64,000 bases of DNA, taken from NCBI GenBank assembly GCA_021789935.1, contig JAJYIR010000002.1, positions 1 through 64,000 on the forward strand, in the 5' to 3' direction. Source of the stretch: Nitrospirota bacterium. Its GTDB lineage: Bacteria > Nitrospirota > Thermodesulfovibrionia > Thermodesulfovibrionales > JdFR-88. Within the stretch, counting starts at the first letter, position 1, and each line of letters opens with the position of its first letter. The notes below the pieces were generated by a model. The model had not been told where the DNA came from and searched no databases. It saw nothing but the letters and a program-made list of their open reading frames with translations. Positions 38,947 through 46,869 of the stretch are shown here, piece after piece. The translations under genes and the position numbers were made by a program.

Positions 38947-40044
38947 ATGAAAAAGCAGTTTTCATTTTTCCTGGCCGTTTCCATGGCGATGCTGGTGCTC
39001 TATGTCATCTTCCAGTTTGCGATACCCGCAAACCCTGCCAAAGGGCCCGAAGAGATCTGGATCGCCCCGGGCACCACATTCAGGCAGGCCGCGGAGATGC
39101 TTAAGCAAAAAGGATATATAGGCGATGCCGGGCTTTTTGTACTGGTCGCGAGACTCACGGGGGCCGACAAGAGCCTCAGGGCCGGTTATTATGACCTGAA
39201 CGGCGGAATGCAGCCCTGGTTCATATTCCAGATGCTCAAAAACGGCAGGATGCTCAAAAACCTGGTAACCATAGTGGAAGGCGACAGCCTGCTTGAAGTC
39301 AAACAGAAGCTCTTGGAAAAAAATATCATGAGCGCGGCGGATTTTGACCGTCTTGCCACGGACAAGGCATTCCTGGCCAAATTGCACATAGACGCCCCTT
39401 CGCTTGAAGGATATTTGTATCCGGCCACGTATTCGTTCCCAAAGGGGGACCCGCCGGAACTGGTATTTACTACAATGGTGGACCGCCTTATGCAGGAATA
39501 CAACGGGCCGCTCCAGGCGAGAGCCCAGGAGGAGGGCCTTAACCTCAATAGCGTCCTAACCATGGCGTCCATCGTGGAGAGAGAGGCGGTAAAAGATTCA
39601 GAAAGGCCTGTCATAGCGGCTGTCTTCTACAACAGGCTGAAAATGGGGATGCCCCTGCAGTCCGATCCCACGGCGGTTTACGGGATCAAACCGTTTTGCG
39701 AAGGCGTGACCAGCGAGGACTTAAAGAGCTGCACAAAATATAACACTTACAAGATAAAAGGGCTTCCCCCGGGGCCCATTGACTCTCCAGGCGTGAAGTC
39801 TATAAAAGCGGCCCTCTACCCCGCGAAGGTTCATTATCTTTATTTCGAGTCTAACTATGACGGCACGCACACATTCTCTGACACATACCAGCAGCACGAG
39901 ATAGCCATACTGAACGCGAGGGCGGAGCTCAAGGAAAAACAGGACGCACTGATAAATGGGGAAGACGCAACGACGACAACAAAAATAAAAGAGGCGGCCG
40001 ATGGGAAAGCATCAGATGGAAACCAGGCAGATAAGAATAGGTAA
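38947..40044 (+). CDS. mltG: Endolytic transglycosylase MltG
   Basis: Inner-membrane lytic transglycosylase that ends nascent glycan strands. From ATG at 38947: one N-terminal membrane helix, a LysM-like region (IWIAPGTTFRQAAEMLKQ), and the YceG catalytic domain with LEGYLYPATYSFPKG, the catalytic Glu in MASIVEREAV, and RPVIAAVFYNRLKMGMPLQSD. The ribosome site is weak (GAGGAGG lies more than 20 bases away, with an A-rich tract between), so an upstream GTG at 38893 cannot be excluded. Its 3' end overlaps ispG by 44 bases. Confidence 0.92.
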   Translation: MKKQFSFFLAVSMAMLVLYVIFQFAIPANPAKGPEEIWIAPGTTFRQAAEMLKQKGYIGDAGLFVLVARLTGADKSLRAGYYDLNGGMQPWFIFQMLKNGRMLKNLVTIVEGDSLLEVKQKLLEKNIMSAADFDRLATDKAFLAKLHIDAPSLEGYLYPATYSFPKGDPPELVFTTMVDRLMQEYNGPLQARAQEEGLNLNSVLTMASIVEREAVKDSERPVIAAVFYNRLKMGMPLQSDPTAVYGIKPFCEGVTSEDLKSCTKYNTYKIKGLPPGPIDSPGVKSIKAALYPAKVHYLYFESNYDGTHTFSDTYQQHEIAILNARAELKEKQDALINGEDATTTTKIKEAADGKASDGNQADKNR

Positions 40045-41068
40045 GGTACCCGTGGGGGGCGGAAGCCCGGTGTCCGTCCAGTCCATGACCAAGACGGACA
40101 CAAGAGACGCTGGCGCCACGCTGAAGCAGATCCGCGCATTGGCAAAGGCGGGTTGCGATATTATCAGGGTAGCCGTGCCGGATATGGAGGCCGCAAAGGC
40201 CCTGGGCTCAATAAAGGCAAAATCGCCGCTGCCCGTTGTCGCGGACATTCATTTTGACTGGAGACTGGCCCTGGAGGCCCTGGATCAAGGGGTTGACGGA
40301 CTCAGGATAAATCCCGGGAACATCGGGGCCGGATGGAAACTTAAAGAGGTGGTGCTGGCGCTTAAGGACAGGGAGATACCCGTCCGGGTGGGCGTGAACG
40401 CGGGCTCACTTGAAAAGGGCCTGCTTGCCAAATACGGGCGTCCCTCCGCCGAGGCGCTGGTTGAAAGCGCGCTTAAGGAGATATCACTGCTTGAAGGGCT
40501 TGGCTTCCATCTTATAAAGGTCTCTCTTAAGGCCTCGAACGTGCCCACAACGGTTGATGCCTACAGGCTTTTCTCTAAAAAATCGGATTACCCCCTGCAC
40601 ATAGGCATATCGGAAGCCGGTCCACCTTCGGTTGGGACAGTGAAAAGCGCGGTAGGCCTTGGCGTGCTGCTGTCCGAGGGCATAGGGGACACCATGCGTG
40701 TATCGCTTACCGGAGACCCTGTCAATGAGGTGCGTGTGGCCTCGCAGATACTGGAGAGCCTGGGGCTCAAGCAGCCGGGGGTGGAAATAGTCTCCTGTCC
40801 CACATGCGGACGCACGACCATAGATATCGAAAAGCTCGCAACAATGGCGGAGAAAAAACTGCGGGGGCTCAGGCTTCCGCGGCCTGTAAAGGTTGCGGTC
40901 ATGGGCTGCGTGGTAAACGGGCCGGGAGAGGCCAAGGAGGCCGATTTCGGCATCACCGGCTCAAAGGGAATGGGAATGCTTTTTAAAAAGGGAAAGCTCT
41001 TGAGGACCGTTAAAGAAGAGGACCTCCTGAAGGAACTCATTAAGGAGATCAGCGGATGGAAACCATAA
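40001..41068 (+). CDS. ispG: 4-hydroxy-3-methylbut-2-enyl diphosphate synthase
   Basis: Penultimate step of the MEP isoprenoid pathway, an iron-sulfur enzyme. Recognised by VQSMTKTDTRDAGATLKQI, VADIHFDWRLAL, GLRINPGNIG-like LRINPGNIGAG, the cluster cysteines in SCPTCGRT and AVMGCVVNGPGEA, and the conserved Glu between them. The 355-residue length is the usual short bacterial form. The start at 40001 (GAGG 6 bases upstream) lies inside the end of mltG; a second ATG at 40016 also overlaps. panC starts before this gene ends. Confidence 0.96.
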   Translation: MGKHQMETRQIRIGKVPVGGGSPVSVQSMTKTDTRDAGATLKQIRALAKAGCDIIRVAVPDMEAAKALGSIKAKSPLPVVADIHFDWRLALEALDQGVDGLRINPGNIGAGWKLKEVVLALKDREIPVRVGVNAGSLEKGLLAKYGRPSAEALVESALKEISLLEGLGFHLIKVSLKASNVPTTVDAYRLFSKKSDYPLHIGISEAGPPSVGTVKSAVGLGVLLSEGIGDTMRVSLTGDPVNEVRVASQILESLGLKQPGVEIVSCPTCGRTTIDIEKLATMAEKKLRGLRLPRPVKVAVMGCVVNGPGEAKEADFGITGSKGMGMLFKKGKLLRTVKEEDLLKELIKEISGWKP

Positions 41069-41910
41069 GGCAGCCCCGCGTAATGCGGGAGATCGCCATA
41101 AAGGAAAAAAAGAACGGGAAATCTATAGGGTTTGTGCCTACAATGGGCGCCTTGCACGAGGGGCACATGTCCCTGGTGAGGACGGCAAGGGCGGAAAACG
41201 ACATCGTCGTTGCAAGCATATTCGTAAACCCTACCCAGTTTTCCCCAGGGGAGGATTTCGCCTGCTATCCAAGGTCCCTGAGCGATGATCTGGAGAAACT
41301 GGAAGGCCTGGCCGATTTCGTGTTCCTGCCGGAGAAAGAAAACATGTATCCGCCGGATTTCTCCACCAGGGTTGAAGTAGAAGGGCTGTCCGAAAATATG
41401 TGCGGACGGTTCAGGCCCGGTCATTTCCGGGGCGTTGCAACCGTGGTGCTGAAACTCTTTAATATGGTCCAGCCGTCGAGGGCCTATTTCGGACAGAAGG
41501 ATTATCAGCAGTCCGCCGTCATCAAAAAGCTTGTCCGGGACCTGGACCTTACCCTGGAGGTGCTCGTCTGCCCTACGGTCAGAGAGTCCGACGGGCTTGC
41601 GCTCAGCTCAAGGAACTCTTACCTGCAGCCGGAGGAAAGGAACGCGGCTCCGGCCCTTTACCGGGCACTTCAGTCTGGGGCAAAGGCACTAAAGGATGGG
41701 CAGAGGGATGCGGGTCTGGTCGGCGGGATCATGCGTCAATCGCTCTCTGAAGAGCCGCTCGTCAGGCAGGTGCAGTACATAGCCGCATTCGATGCCGATA
41801 CGTTGGAAGAACTTGAAATCATTAAAAAAAACAGCGTGGTTCTGGCCGGAGCAGTGATCGTGGGCACGACCAGACTTATAGACAACCTTCTGGTAAATGA
41901 TTTAAAATAA
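41056..41910 (+). CDS. panC: Pantothenate synthetase
   Basis: Joins pantoate and beta-alanine with ATP hydrolysis to AMP. Signatures are the ATP-binding PTMGALHEGHMSLVRTAR, VNPTQFSPGEDF, the RFRPGHFRGVATVVLKLF region, FGQKDYQQSAVI, and the KMSKS-like ALSSRNSYL. Length 284. It overlaps ispG by 13 bases, so mltG-ispG-panC are translated as one unit. panB and panD are not nearby. Confidence 0.96.
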   Translation: METIRQPRVMREIAIKEKKNGKSIGFVPTMGALHEGHMSLVRTARAENDIVVASIFVNPTQFSPGEDFACYPRSLSDDLEKLEGLADFVFLPEKENMYPPDFSTRVEVEGLSENMCGRFRPGHFRGVATVVLKLFNMVQPSRAYFGQKDYQQSAVIKKLVRDLDLTLEVLVCPTVRESDGLALSSRNSYLQPEERNAAPALYRALQSGAKALKDGQRDAGLVGGIMRQSLSEEPLVRQVQYIAAFDADTLEELEIIKKNSVVLAGAVIVGTTRLIDNLLVNDLK

Positions 41911-41935
41911 GTCCAAAGGGAAAAAATAAACAAAA

Positions 41936-42274
41936 ATGTTAAACAGGGTCCATATACAGATATTAGACAATCCGGCAAACTGGATTCCGGCGGCGGATTC
42001 CGGCTTCGGCGAGCAGGAGCAAAACCAGCTGATAGCCAACGAACTGAGGAATGATCTTAATTATAACTACCCCTCTGTTACAAGCGTTGAATATATAGAC
42101 CTCTTCAATGACGACGAGGAAGGTTTCTCCGAAATAAGGGAACTGCTGAACCAGGGCATAATAACCGCGCCCATTGTGCTTATAAACGGGGTACCAAAAA
42201 TCCATGGGGGCATACCCTCGACGCTCATAAAGGTGGAAGTGGAGAAGATAATCTCCTCCGGCCCATTGCACTGA
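41936..42274 (+). CDS. Thioredoxin-fold protein without cysteines (YuzD-like)
   Basis: A 112-residue cytoplasmic protein. Its layout (beta-alpha start, helix with LIANELRNDL, strand SVEYIDLF, helix, then TAPIVLINGVPKIHGGIPS with a cis-proline site) looks like the thioredoxin-like YuzD family. The YuzD-type proteins I recall carry a CxxC or similar cysteine near the N-terminus. Here that region reads LDNPANWIPAAD and the whole protein has no cysteine, so a redox role is excluded. It starts 25 bases after panC following an A-rich tract, with no clear ribosome site. Family assignment is tentative. Confidence 0.65.
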   Translation: MLNRVHIQILDNPANWIPAADSGFGEQEQNQLIANELRNDLNYNYPSVTSVEYIDLFNDDEEGFSEIRELLNQGIITAPIVLINGVPKIHGGIPSTLIKVEVEKIISSGPLH

Positions 42275-42442
42275 AAAACAAAAAACCGCTCCAGCAAATT
42301 TTGCCGGCCGGCCTGCTCAGACTGCGGATTTTTCCCGGCAAAAAGTCTTGTGCCTCACATAAATGGAGAACGGCCCGGTTTTCCCGGATTTCCCGTAAGA
42401 TTTTTAAAAAAACAGGGGCGCCATACGCAGAGGTGAGATGAA

Positions 42443-42625
42443 ATGGCAATAGAAGCGAAGATTGAAGGCAACAAGCTCATTATTACATGCGATCTGGATG
42501 AGCCCACACCAAGCGCATCAGGCAAAACCCTCGTGGTGGCCAGCACACGAGGGAACATGAAGACATCTGTCTCGATAGACGGGAAACCGTTGATCATCGG
42601 CTTAAACGCTTATATTTACAAATAA
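42443..42625 (+). CDS. Small conserved protein of unknown function (60 residues)
   Basis: A 60-residue protein starting MAIEAKIEGNKLIIT, with a central TPSASGKTLVVASTRGN and a C-terminal GKPLIIGLNAYIYK. I recall near-identical short proteins, often phage- or plasmid-associated, with the same PSASGKTLVVAST core, but no function. GAGGTGAG precedes the ATG. Alternating hydrophobic residues suggest an all-beta fold. A strong GC hairpin follows the stop codon. Confidence 0.75.
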   Translation: MAIEAKIEGNKLIITCDLDEPTPSASGKTLVVASTRGNMKTSVSIDGKPLIIGLNAYIYK

Positions 42626-42633
42626 GATAAAGC

Positions 42634-42664
42634 GGGCAGGGGCAAAAAAGCAAAAACCCCGCCC
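42634..42664. terminator. GC-rich hairpin with A-rich loop between converging genes
   Basis: GGGCAGGGG and CCCCGCCC pair around a loop of 14 bases made of A runs. It lacks a T tail on the plus strand; on the minus strand the T runs are in the loop. Its place between a plus-strand and a minus-strand gene supports a terminator role. Confidence 0.45.
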
Positions 42665-42731
42665 GGCAATTTACAGCGGCGCCAGGTTTTCGGAATGAGG
42701 GCAAACAATGCCCCCAAGTTTACTTGTTTTT

Positions 42732-43097
42732 TTACTCCAGGCTTTCGTAACTTGCGTAATCGAATGATGGGGTGCAGATCGCATAAAATACCAGGTCTTT
42801 TTCCCCGGTGTTGGAGATTTGCTGGGCGGTACCGGCCGGGATGTATACGACATCACCGGGTTTGACTTCCTGTCCCGGCATATCGCCTACCTTCACCCTT
42901 CCGGTGCCTTCCGTTATCAGGTATCTTTCCACTATCCCGCGCAGCCTGTGTGCTTTGGTGGTAACGCCCGGCAGAACGCGCGCGCGCGCGATTGAAGCGG
43001 CCCGGTCCGCTTCCGTGTTCCAGGACTCAAGTATGTAACATCCCTCAGGAGTTAAGAATTCCCTGTTGGAATCGGCGTGAGATATCTGCGGCCCCAT
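42732..43097 (-). CDS. Cupin-domain protein
   Basis: A 121-residue single-domain cupin. The conserved barrel motifs are present: VTTKAHRLRGIVERYLITEGTGRVKVG (quoted in part: AHRLRGIVERYLITEG) carrying the metal-site His and Glu, and GDVVYIPAGTAQQISNTGEKDL. The second-motif His of many cupins is not seen at its usual place (TAQQI), so metal binding may be altered. It starts 21 bases after the CNNM gene on the same strand and may be the last gene of that transcript. Substrate unknown. Confidence 0.85.
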   Translation of the reverse strand: MGPQISHADSNREFLTPEGCYILESWNTEADRAASIARARVLPGVTTKAHRLRGIVERYLITEGTGRVKVGDMPGQEVKPGDVVYIPAGTAQQISNTGEKDLVFYAICTPSFDYASYESLE

Positions 43098-43118
43098 TCA
43101 TGGCTCCTATTGTACGGG

Positions 43119-44369
43119 CTAAAGCTTCGTTATCTTGAGCCTTGATATCTTCCTCTCCTCCATCTCGAGGATGAGGAAGCGGAGGTTCTGATATCTTATT
43201 TGTTCGCCCACCTTTGGAAGTCTGCCGAACAGCCCGAACACGAACCCGCCTATGGTGTGGAACTCCGCCGATTTCATATCGGCCCCCACAAGCTCGTTTA
43301 TCTCATCCATGCCAGTCTGGCCCGAGACTATAAAAGTCCGCTCATCTATTATCTCGATCTCCCGTTCGGCCTCAATCTCCTCAAACTCATCCTGAAGGCC
43401 CCCCACGATCTCCTCCATGATGTCCTCAAACGTGATAAGCCCGTCCGTGCCGCCATATTCGTCTATAACTATGGCTATCTGGAACTTCTTTTTCTGCATC
43501 TCATCCAGAAGTTCCGAAAGCATCTTGTTTTCCGGAACGAAGTAGGTTTCCCGCATGATCTCAGTCATCAGGGTATTTTCATTCACCGTGCCTTCAGCCA
43601 TCTTTATAAGAATGTCTTTTATATACAGAATTCCTGAAATATCGTCGATGCTTTCGCCTATGACAGGATAGCGTGAATAGCCCTCTTCCTTCACCAGGGC
43701 CATGGCCTCTGAAATGGAGGCGGTGCTCGGTATGGATACGATCTCGGTCCTGGGAACCATGACCTCCGAAACCATCATGTCCCCGAATTCAAAAACCCTG
43801 TGCAGGAGCTCCTTCTCTTCCTCCTCCAGTGTGCCGGCCTCTTCACCGACGGTTATCGCGGCCTTTATCTCATCCACGGTCAGATATGAAGGCAGGGGCT
43901 CCTGTTTTATCCCGATCACGTTCAGAAAACGGCTGAAGAACCACACCAGCGGACTGATGAGCTTCATATATATCTGCACCGGCTTTGCCAGAGAGAGGGC
44001 GAATTCGTCCGCATGGGCCAGCGCCATTGTCTTGGGTGTGAGCTCTCCGAACACCACGGTAAGAAATGTCATGATGACGGTGGAGATTATCACGCCCTTG
44101 GTGCCAAGCATCTTTACGGCCACCAGAGTGCCAAGGGCCGTGGCGAATATGGTAAGCATGTTGGCGGAAACGATGACGGCGCTGAAAAGCCGGTCCGGAT
44201 GGTCCAGGATCTTTTTAAGGACAGTGGCCCGCCTGTCGTTCTTCTCAACCAGGCTCCTTATTTTGTAGCGGTTTGCGGATATGAAAGAGGCCTCCACGCT
44301 GGAGAGCGCGGCCAAGGCGAGAATTGAAAAAATTATAAGGAATATTTCAAGTATACCGGGAGGTTCCAT
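43119..44369 (-). CDS. CNNM/CorC-family membrane protein with CBS domains
   Basis: A 416-residue protein of the hemolysin C/CorB-YfjD type. An N-terminal DUF21 domain has about four membrane segments (LEIFLIIFSILALAALSSVEASF, split here; GVIISTVIMTFLTVVFGEL), with the family GELTPKT motif. A pair of CBS domains follows (about 200-320, VMVPRTEIVSIP, YSRYPVIGES), then FQIAIVIDEYGGTDGLIT and a C-terminal CorC_HlyC transporter-associated domain. The family is linked to magnesium or cobalt efflux. It lies 13 bases after the isocitrate dehydrogenase-like gene. Confidence 0.92.
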   Translation of the reverse strand: MEPPGILEIFLIIFSILALAALSSVEASFISANRYKIRSLVEKNDRRATVLKKILDHPDRLFSAVIVSANMLTIFATALGTLVAVKMLGTKGVIISTVIMTFLTVVFGELTPKTMALAHADEFALSLAKPVQIYMKLISPLVWFFSRFLNVIGIKQEPLPSYLTVDEIKAAITVGEEAGTLEEEEKELLHRVFEFGDMMVSEVMVPRTEIVSIPSTASISEAMALVKEEGYSRYPVIGESIDDISGILYIKDILIKMAEGTVNENTLMTEIMRETYFVPENKMLSELLDEMQKKKFQIAIVIDEYGGTDGLITFEDIMEEIVGGLQDEFEEIEAEREIEIIDERTFIVSGQTGMDEINELVGADMKSAEFHTIGGFVFGLFGRLPKVGEQIRYQNLRFLILEMEERKISRLKITKL

Positions 44370-44382
44370 TAAATCAAAAGAG

Positions 44383-45465
44383 TCAGTTGGCCTTCATCTT
44401 CTCGATGACGGCGTGTGCGACATCAGTGGTAGAGGCGGCGGTGGGATCATCAGGTGAAGGTTTCATGTCGTATGTTACGTGTCTGCCTTCCTCTATGACT
44501 CCGGCGATCGCCTTGCCGAGCCTTTCAGCCGCGCCATGTTCCCCAAGGTAATTCAGCATCATGACACCTGATAGCATCATAGCAAAGGGATTCATTTTGT
44601 TCAATCCCTTATACTTGGGGGCGCTGCCGTGAGTCGGCTCGAAAACGGCATATCCTTCCCCGATATTTGCGCCGGGGGCAAGCCCGAGCCCGCCTATAAG
44701 CCCGGCCCCGAGGTCAGAAATGATGTCGCCATAGAGATTGGGCAGGACAAGGACGTCATAGAGTTCCGGTTTCTGCACAAGCTGCATGCACATATTGTCT
44801 ATTATCCGGTCTTCAAACCCGATGCCGGGATAGTCTGCGGCCACGGCCCTTGCAACCTCAAGGAAAAGCCCGTCCGAAAATTTCATTATGTTTGCCTTGT
44901 GGACGGCTGTGACCTTTTTCCTCCCGTTTTTACGGGCGTAATCGAAGGCAAAACGGACTATGCGCTCACTCCCGAAAACCGATATGGGCTTTATGCTTAT
45001 GCCGGAATCCTCCCTGATATTTTTCCCTGAAAGCTCGTGGATGGTATCGATCAGGCGAAGGGCCTCCGGGGTGGATTTCTGGAACTCTATCCCGGCGTAC
45101 AGGTCTTCGGTGTTCTCCCGGACTATGACCAGGTCTATATTTCCATATATGGATTTGGCCCCCCTGAAGGTCTTGCAGGGCCTCAGGCAGGCATAGAGAT
45201 CCATGGCCTGGCGGAGCTGGACGTTTATGCTTCTGAACCCCTTGCCCACCGGCGTGGTGACAGGTCCCTTTATGGCCACCCTGTTTTTCTTTATGGAATC
45301 TATGACCCTTTGCGGCAGAGGGTTGCCTTCTTTTTCATACACGTCCTCTCCCGCATCCTGGAAATCCCACTCGAAGCCCACCCCGGTGGCCTCAAGCACC
45401 AAACGTGTGGCTTCCGACAGCTCCGGCCCGACTCCGTCTCCAGGGATGAACGTTACTTTATGCAT
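44383..45465 (-). CDS. NAD-dependent isocitrate dehydrogenase-like enzyme
   Basis: A 360-residue member of the isocitrate/isopropylmalate/homoisocitrate dehydrogenase family. Signatures are [14 protein letters not shown], the substrate arginines in [58 protein letters not shown] and the NAD-site [22 protein letters not shown] fits isocitrate or homoisocitrate enzymes rather than LeuB. It follows the citrate/homocitrate synthase-like gene by 38 bases, so the two probably act in one pathway: either (Re)-citrate synthesis then isocitrate oxidation, or a homocitrate route. No aconitase gene is in the window. Confidence 0.88.
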   Translation of the reverse strand: MHKVTFIPGDGVGPELSEATRLVLEATGVGFEWDFQDAGEDVYEKEGNPLPQRVIDSIKKNRVAIKGPVTTPVGKGFRSINVQLRQAMDLYACLRPCKTFRGAKSIYGNIDLVIVRENTEDLYAGIEFQKSTPEALRLIDTIHELSGKNIREDSGISIKPISVFGSERIVRFAFDYARKNGRKKVTAVHKANIMKFSDGLFLEVARAVAADYPGIGFEDRIIDNMCMQLVQKPELYDVLVLPNLYGDIISDLGAGLIGGLGLAPGANIGEGYAVFEPTHGSAPKYKGLNKMNPFAMMLSGVMMLNYLGEHGAAERLGKAIAGVIEEGRHVTYDMKPSPDDPTAASTTDVAHAVIEKMKAN

Positions 45466-45503
45466 AGATGGGATCTCCGATTTTTGGCATTTCCGCCTGT
45501 TTT

Positions 45504-46742
45504 TTATAAAATGACCGCGAGGATCTTCCTGACGATATCAGGATGAGTAGCCAGGAAGCGAAGCTCATCGTCGGTCAGAGGTTTTTGTGTATGAAGGTTC
45601 GCATACTGCACAAACTCAAGGACCTGCCGGGCCTCGGCATCGTCCTTGAAGCTGATGCCAAGCTTGTCGTAGACGTGCCTGAAACCCTTGATCCCGCCGT
45701 AAGCGCCCGTGGTAATGACCCGCCCGGTTTCGGTAATCATGGGCTCGCCCCGCCCCACGTCCTCGGGGTCATAGAGCTCGTAATTTCTCCTGTCCTTCAG
45801 TGCGCCGTCGGCGTGAATGCCTGATTCATGCGCGAAGGCGTTGGCGCCCACCCCGGGCTGGTTTATCGGTATCGGGAGCCCGAAGGCATAAGAGGCGTAT
45901 CTGGCTATCTTCCATGCCTTTTTGAGGTTTATATGCTCGTCCAGATGGGCCCGCTCCTTCAGGGCCTGGGAATATGTGAGAGCAAGCACGGTAGAGACCA
46001 GGTCGCAGTTGCCGCAGCGCTCGCCATAGCCGTTCACAGTGGTGTTTATATAAGCGTCCACTCCACCGTCCACAGCCCCCTGGGCCCCGGCCACGGAAAC
46101 GGCCTCGGCCATGCCCAGATCATTGTGGCAGTGCATCTCTATGTCCATCTTACCCGCAAGGGCAAGGGCCTTTATCCTGTCATAGCTCGTGATCGGGTCG
46201 TCAAGCCCTAGGGTATCGCAGTACCGGAACCTGTCCGCCCCGGCCTCTTTCCCCGCGTGCACGAACTCCACAAGCTTCTGGATGTCCGTCCTGGACCCGT
46301 CCTCCGCGTTTATTCCGACCGTTTCGGCGCCAAGAGACTTGGCCGCCCTGATCGACTTCTGAAGGGAGCCGATTATCTCGCTCCACCCCCTTTTGCCCTG
46401 GAACTTGCCTTGTATCATGATGTCCGAAGTGGACATGGAAAGGTTTACGTGCTTAAGGCCGGGGCAGTTCTTGAACGTCAGTTCCACGTCCTCCGGGATG
46501 GCCCGGCACCACCCTTCAAGATGGAGCCTCTTTATGACGCCGCGCCTTGCAAGCTCCAGGTTGGCGTTTATGTAGCCCACCTCGTGCTTGAGCGTAGGGA
46601 AGCCGACCTCGCTCTGGAAAAGACCCATCTCATCCAGGTAGAGATTGAGCATCGTTTTAGACAATTTCGGCAAGAGGATCCGCGATGTCTGGACCCCGTC
46701 CCTGTTTGTTACGTCGATAAGATAAACCTTGTGATCCGCCAT
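45504..46742 (-). CDS. Homocitrate/(Re)-citrate synthase-like enzyme
   Basis: A 412-residue protein of the isopropylmalate/homocitrate synthase superfamily. Motifs: [15 protein letters not shown] at the start, where most family members have D-T-T-L-R-D-G-x-[48 protein letters not shown]; and [17 protein letters not shown] with the catalytic region. It lacks the LeuA-type regulatory domain. The unusual DVTNRDGVQ and the partner isocitrate dehydrogenase suggest an anaerobe-type (Re)-citrate synthase; homocitrate synthase is the alternative, and no nif or lysine genes are nearby. Confidence 0.8.
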   Translation of the reverse strand: MADHKVYLIDVTNRDGVQTSRILLPKLSKTMLNLYLDEMGLFQSEVGFPTLKHEVGYINANLELARRGVIKRLHLEGWCRAIPEDVELTFKNCPGLKHVNLSMSTSDIMIQGKFQGKRGWSEIIGSLQKSIRAAKSLGAETVGINAEDGSRTDIQKLVEFVHAGKEAGADRFRYCDTLGLDDPITSYDRIKALALAGKMDIEMHCHNDLGMAEAVSVAGAQGAVDGGVDAYINTTVNGYGERCGNCDLVSTVLALTYSQALKERAHLDEHINLKKAWKIARYASYAFGLPIPINQPGVGANAFAHESGIHADGALKDRRNYELYDPEDVGRGEPMITETGRVITTGAYGGIKGFRHVYDKLGISFKDDAEARQVLEFVQYANLHTQKPLTDDELRFLATHPDIVRKILAVIL

Positions 46743-46869
46743 ATTTTTACTCCACCTGAAGTTTTTAGTCCTATATTATACACGGAATGGCCCCGGACTT
46801 TTCAATTGCCGGCCACTGTTTCATGCTGTCAGAATCGAATCGAGGCTTTTCGGTGTGCTAAAATCCAAA

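Noticed and set aside
42976-42991. Alternating CG run of about 14 bases
   Set aside because: It lies inside the cupin gene and is explained by Ala-Arg codons.
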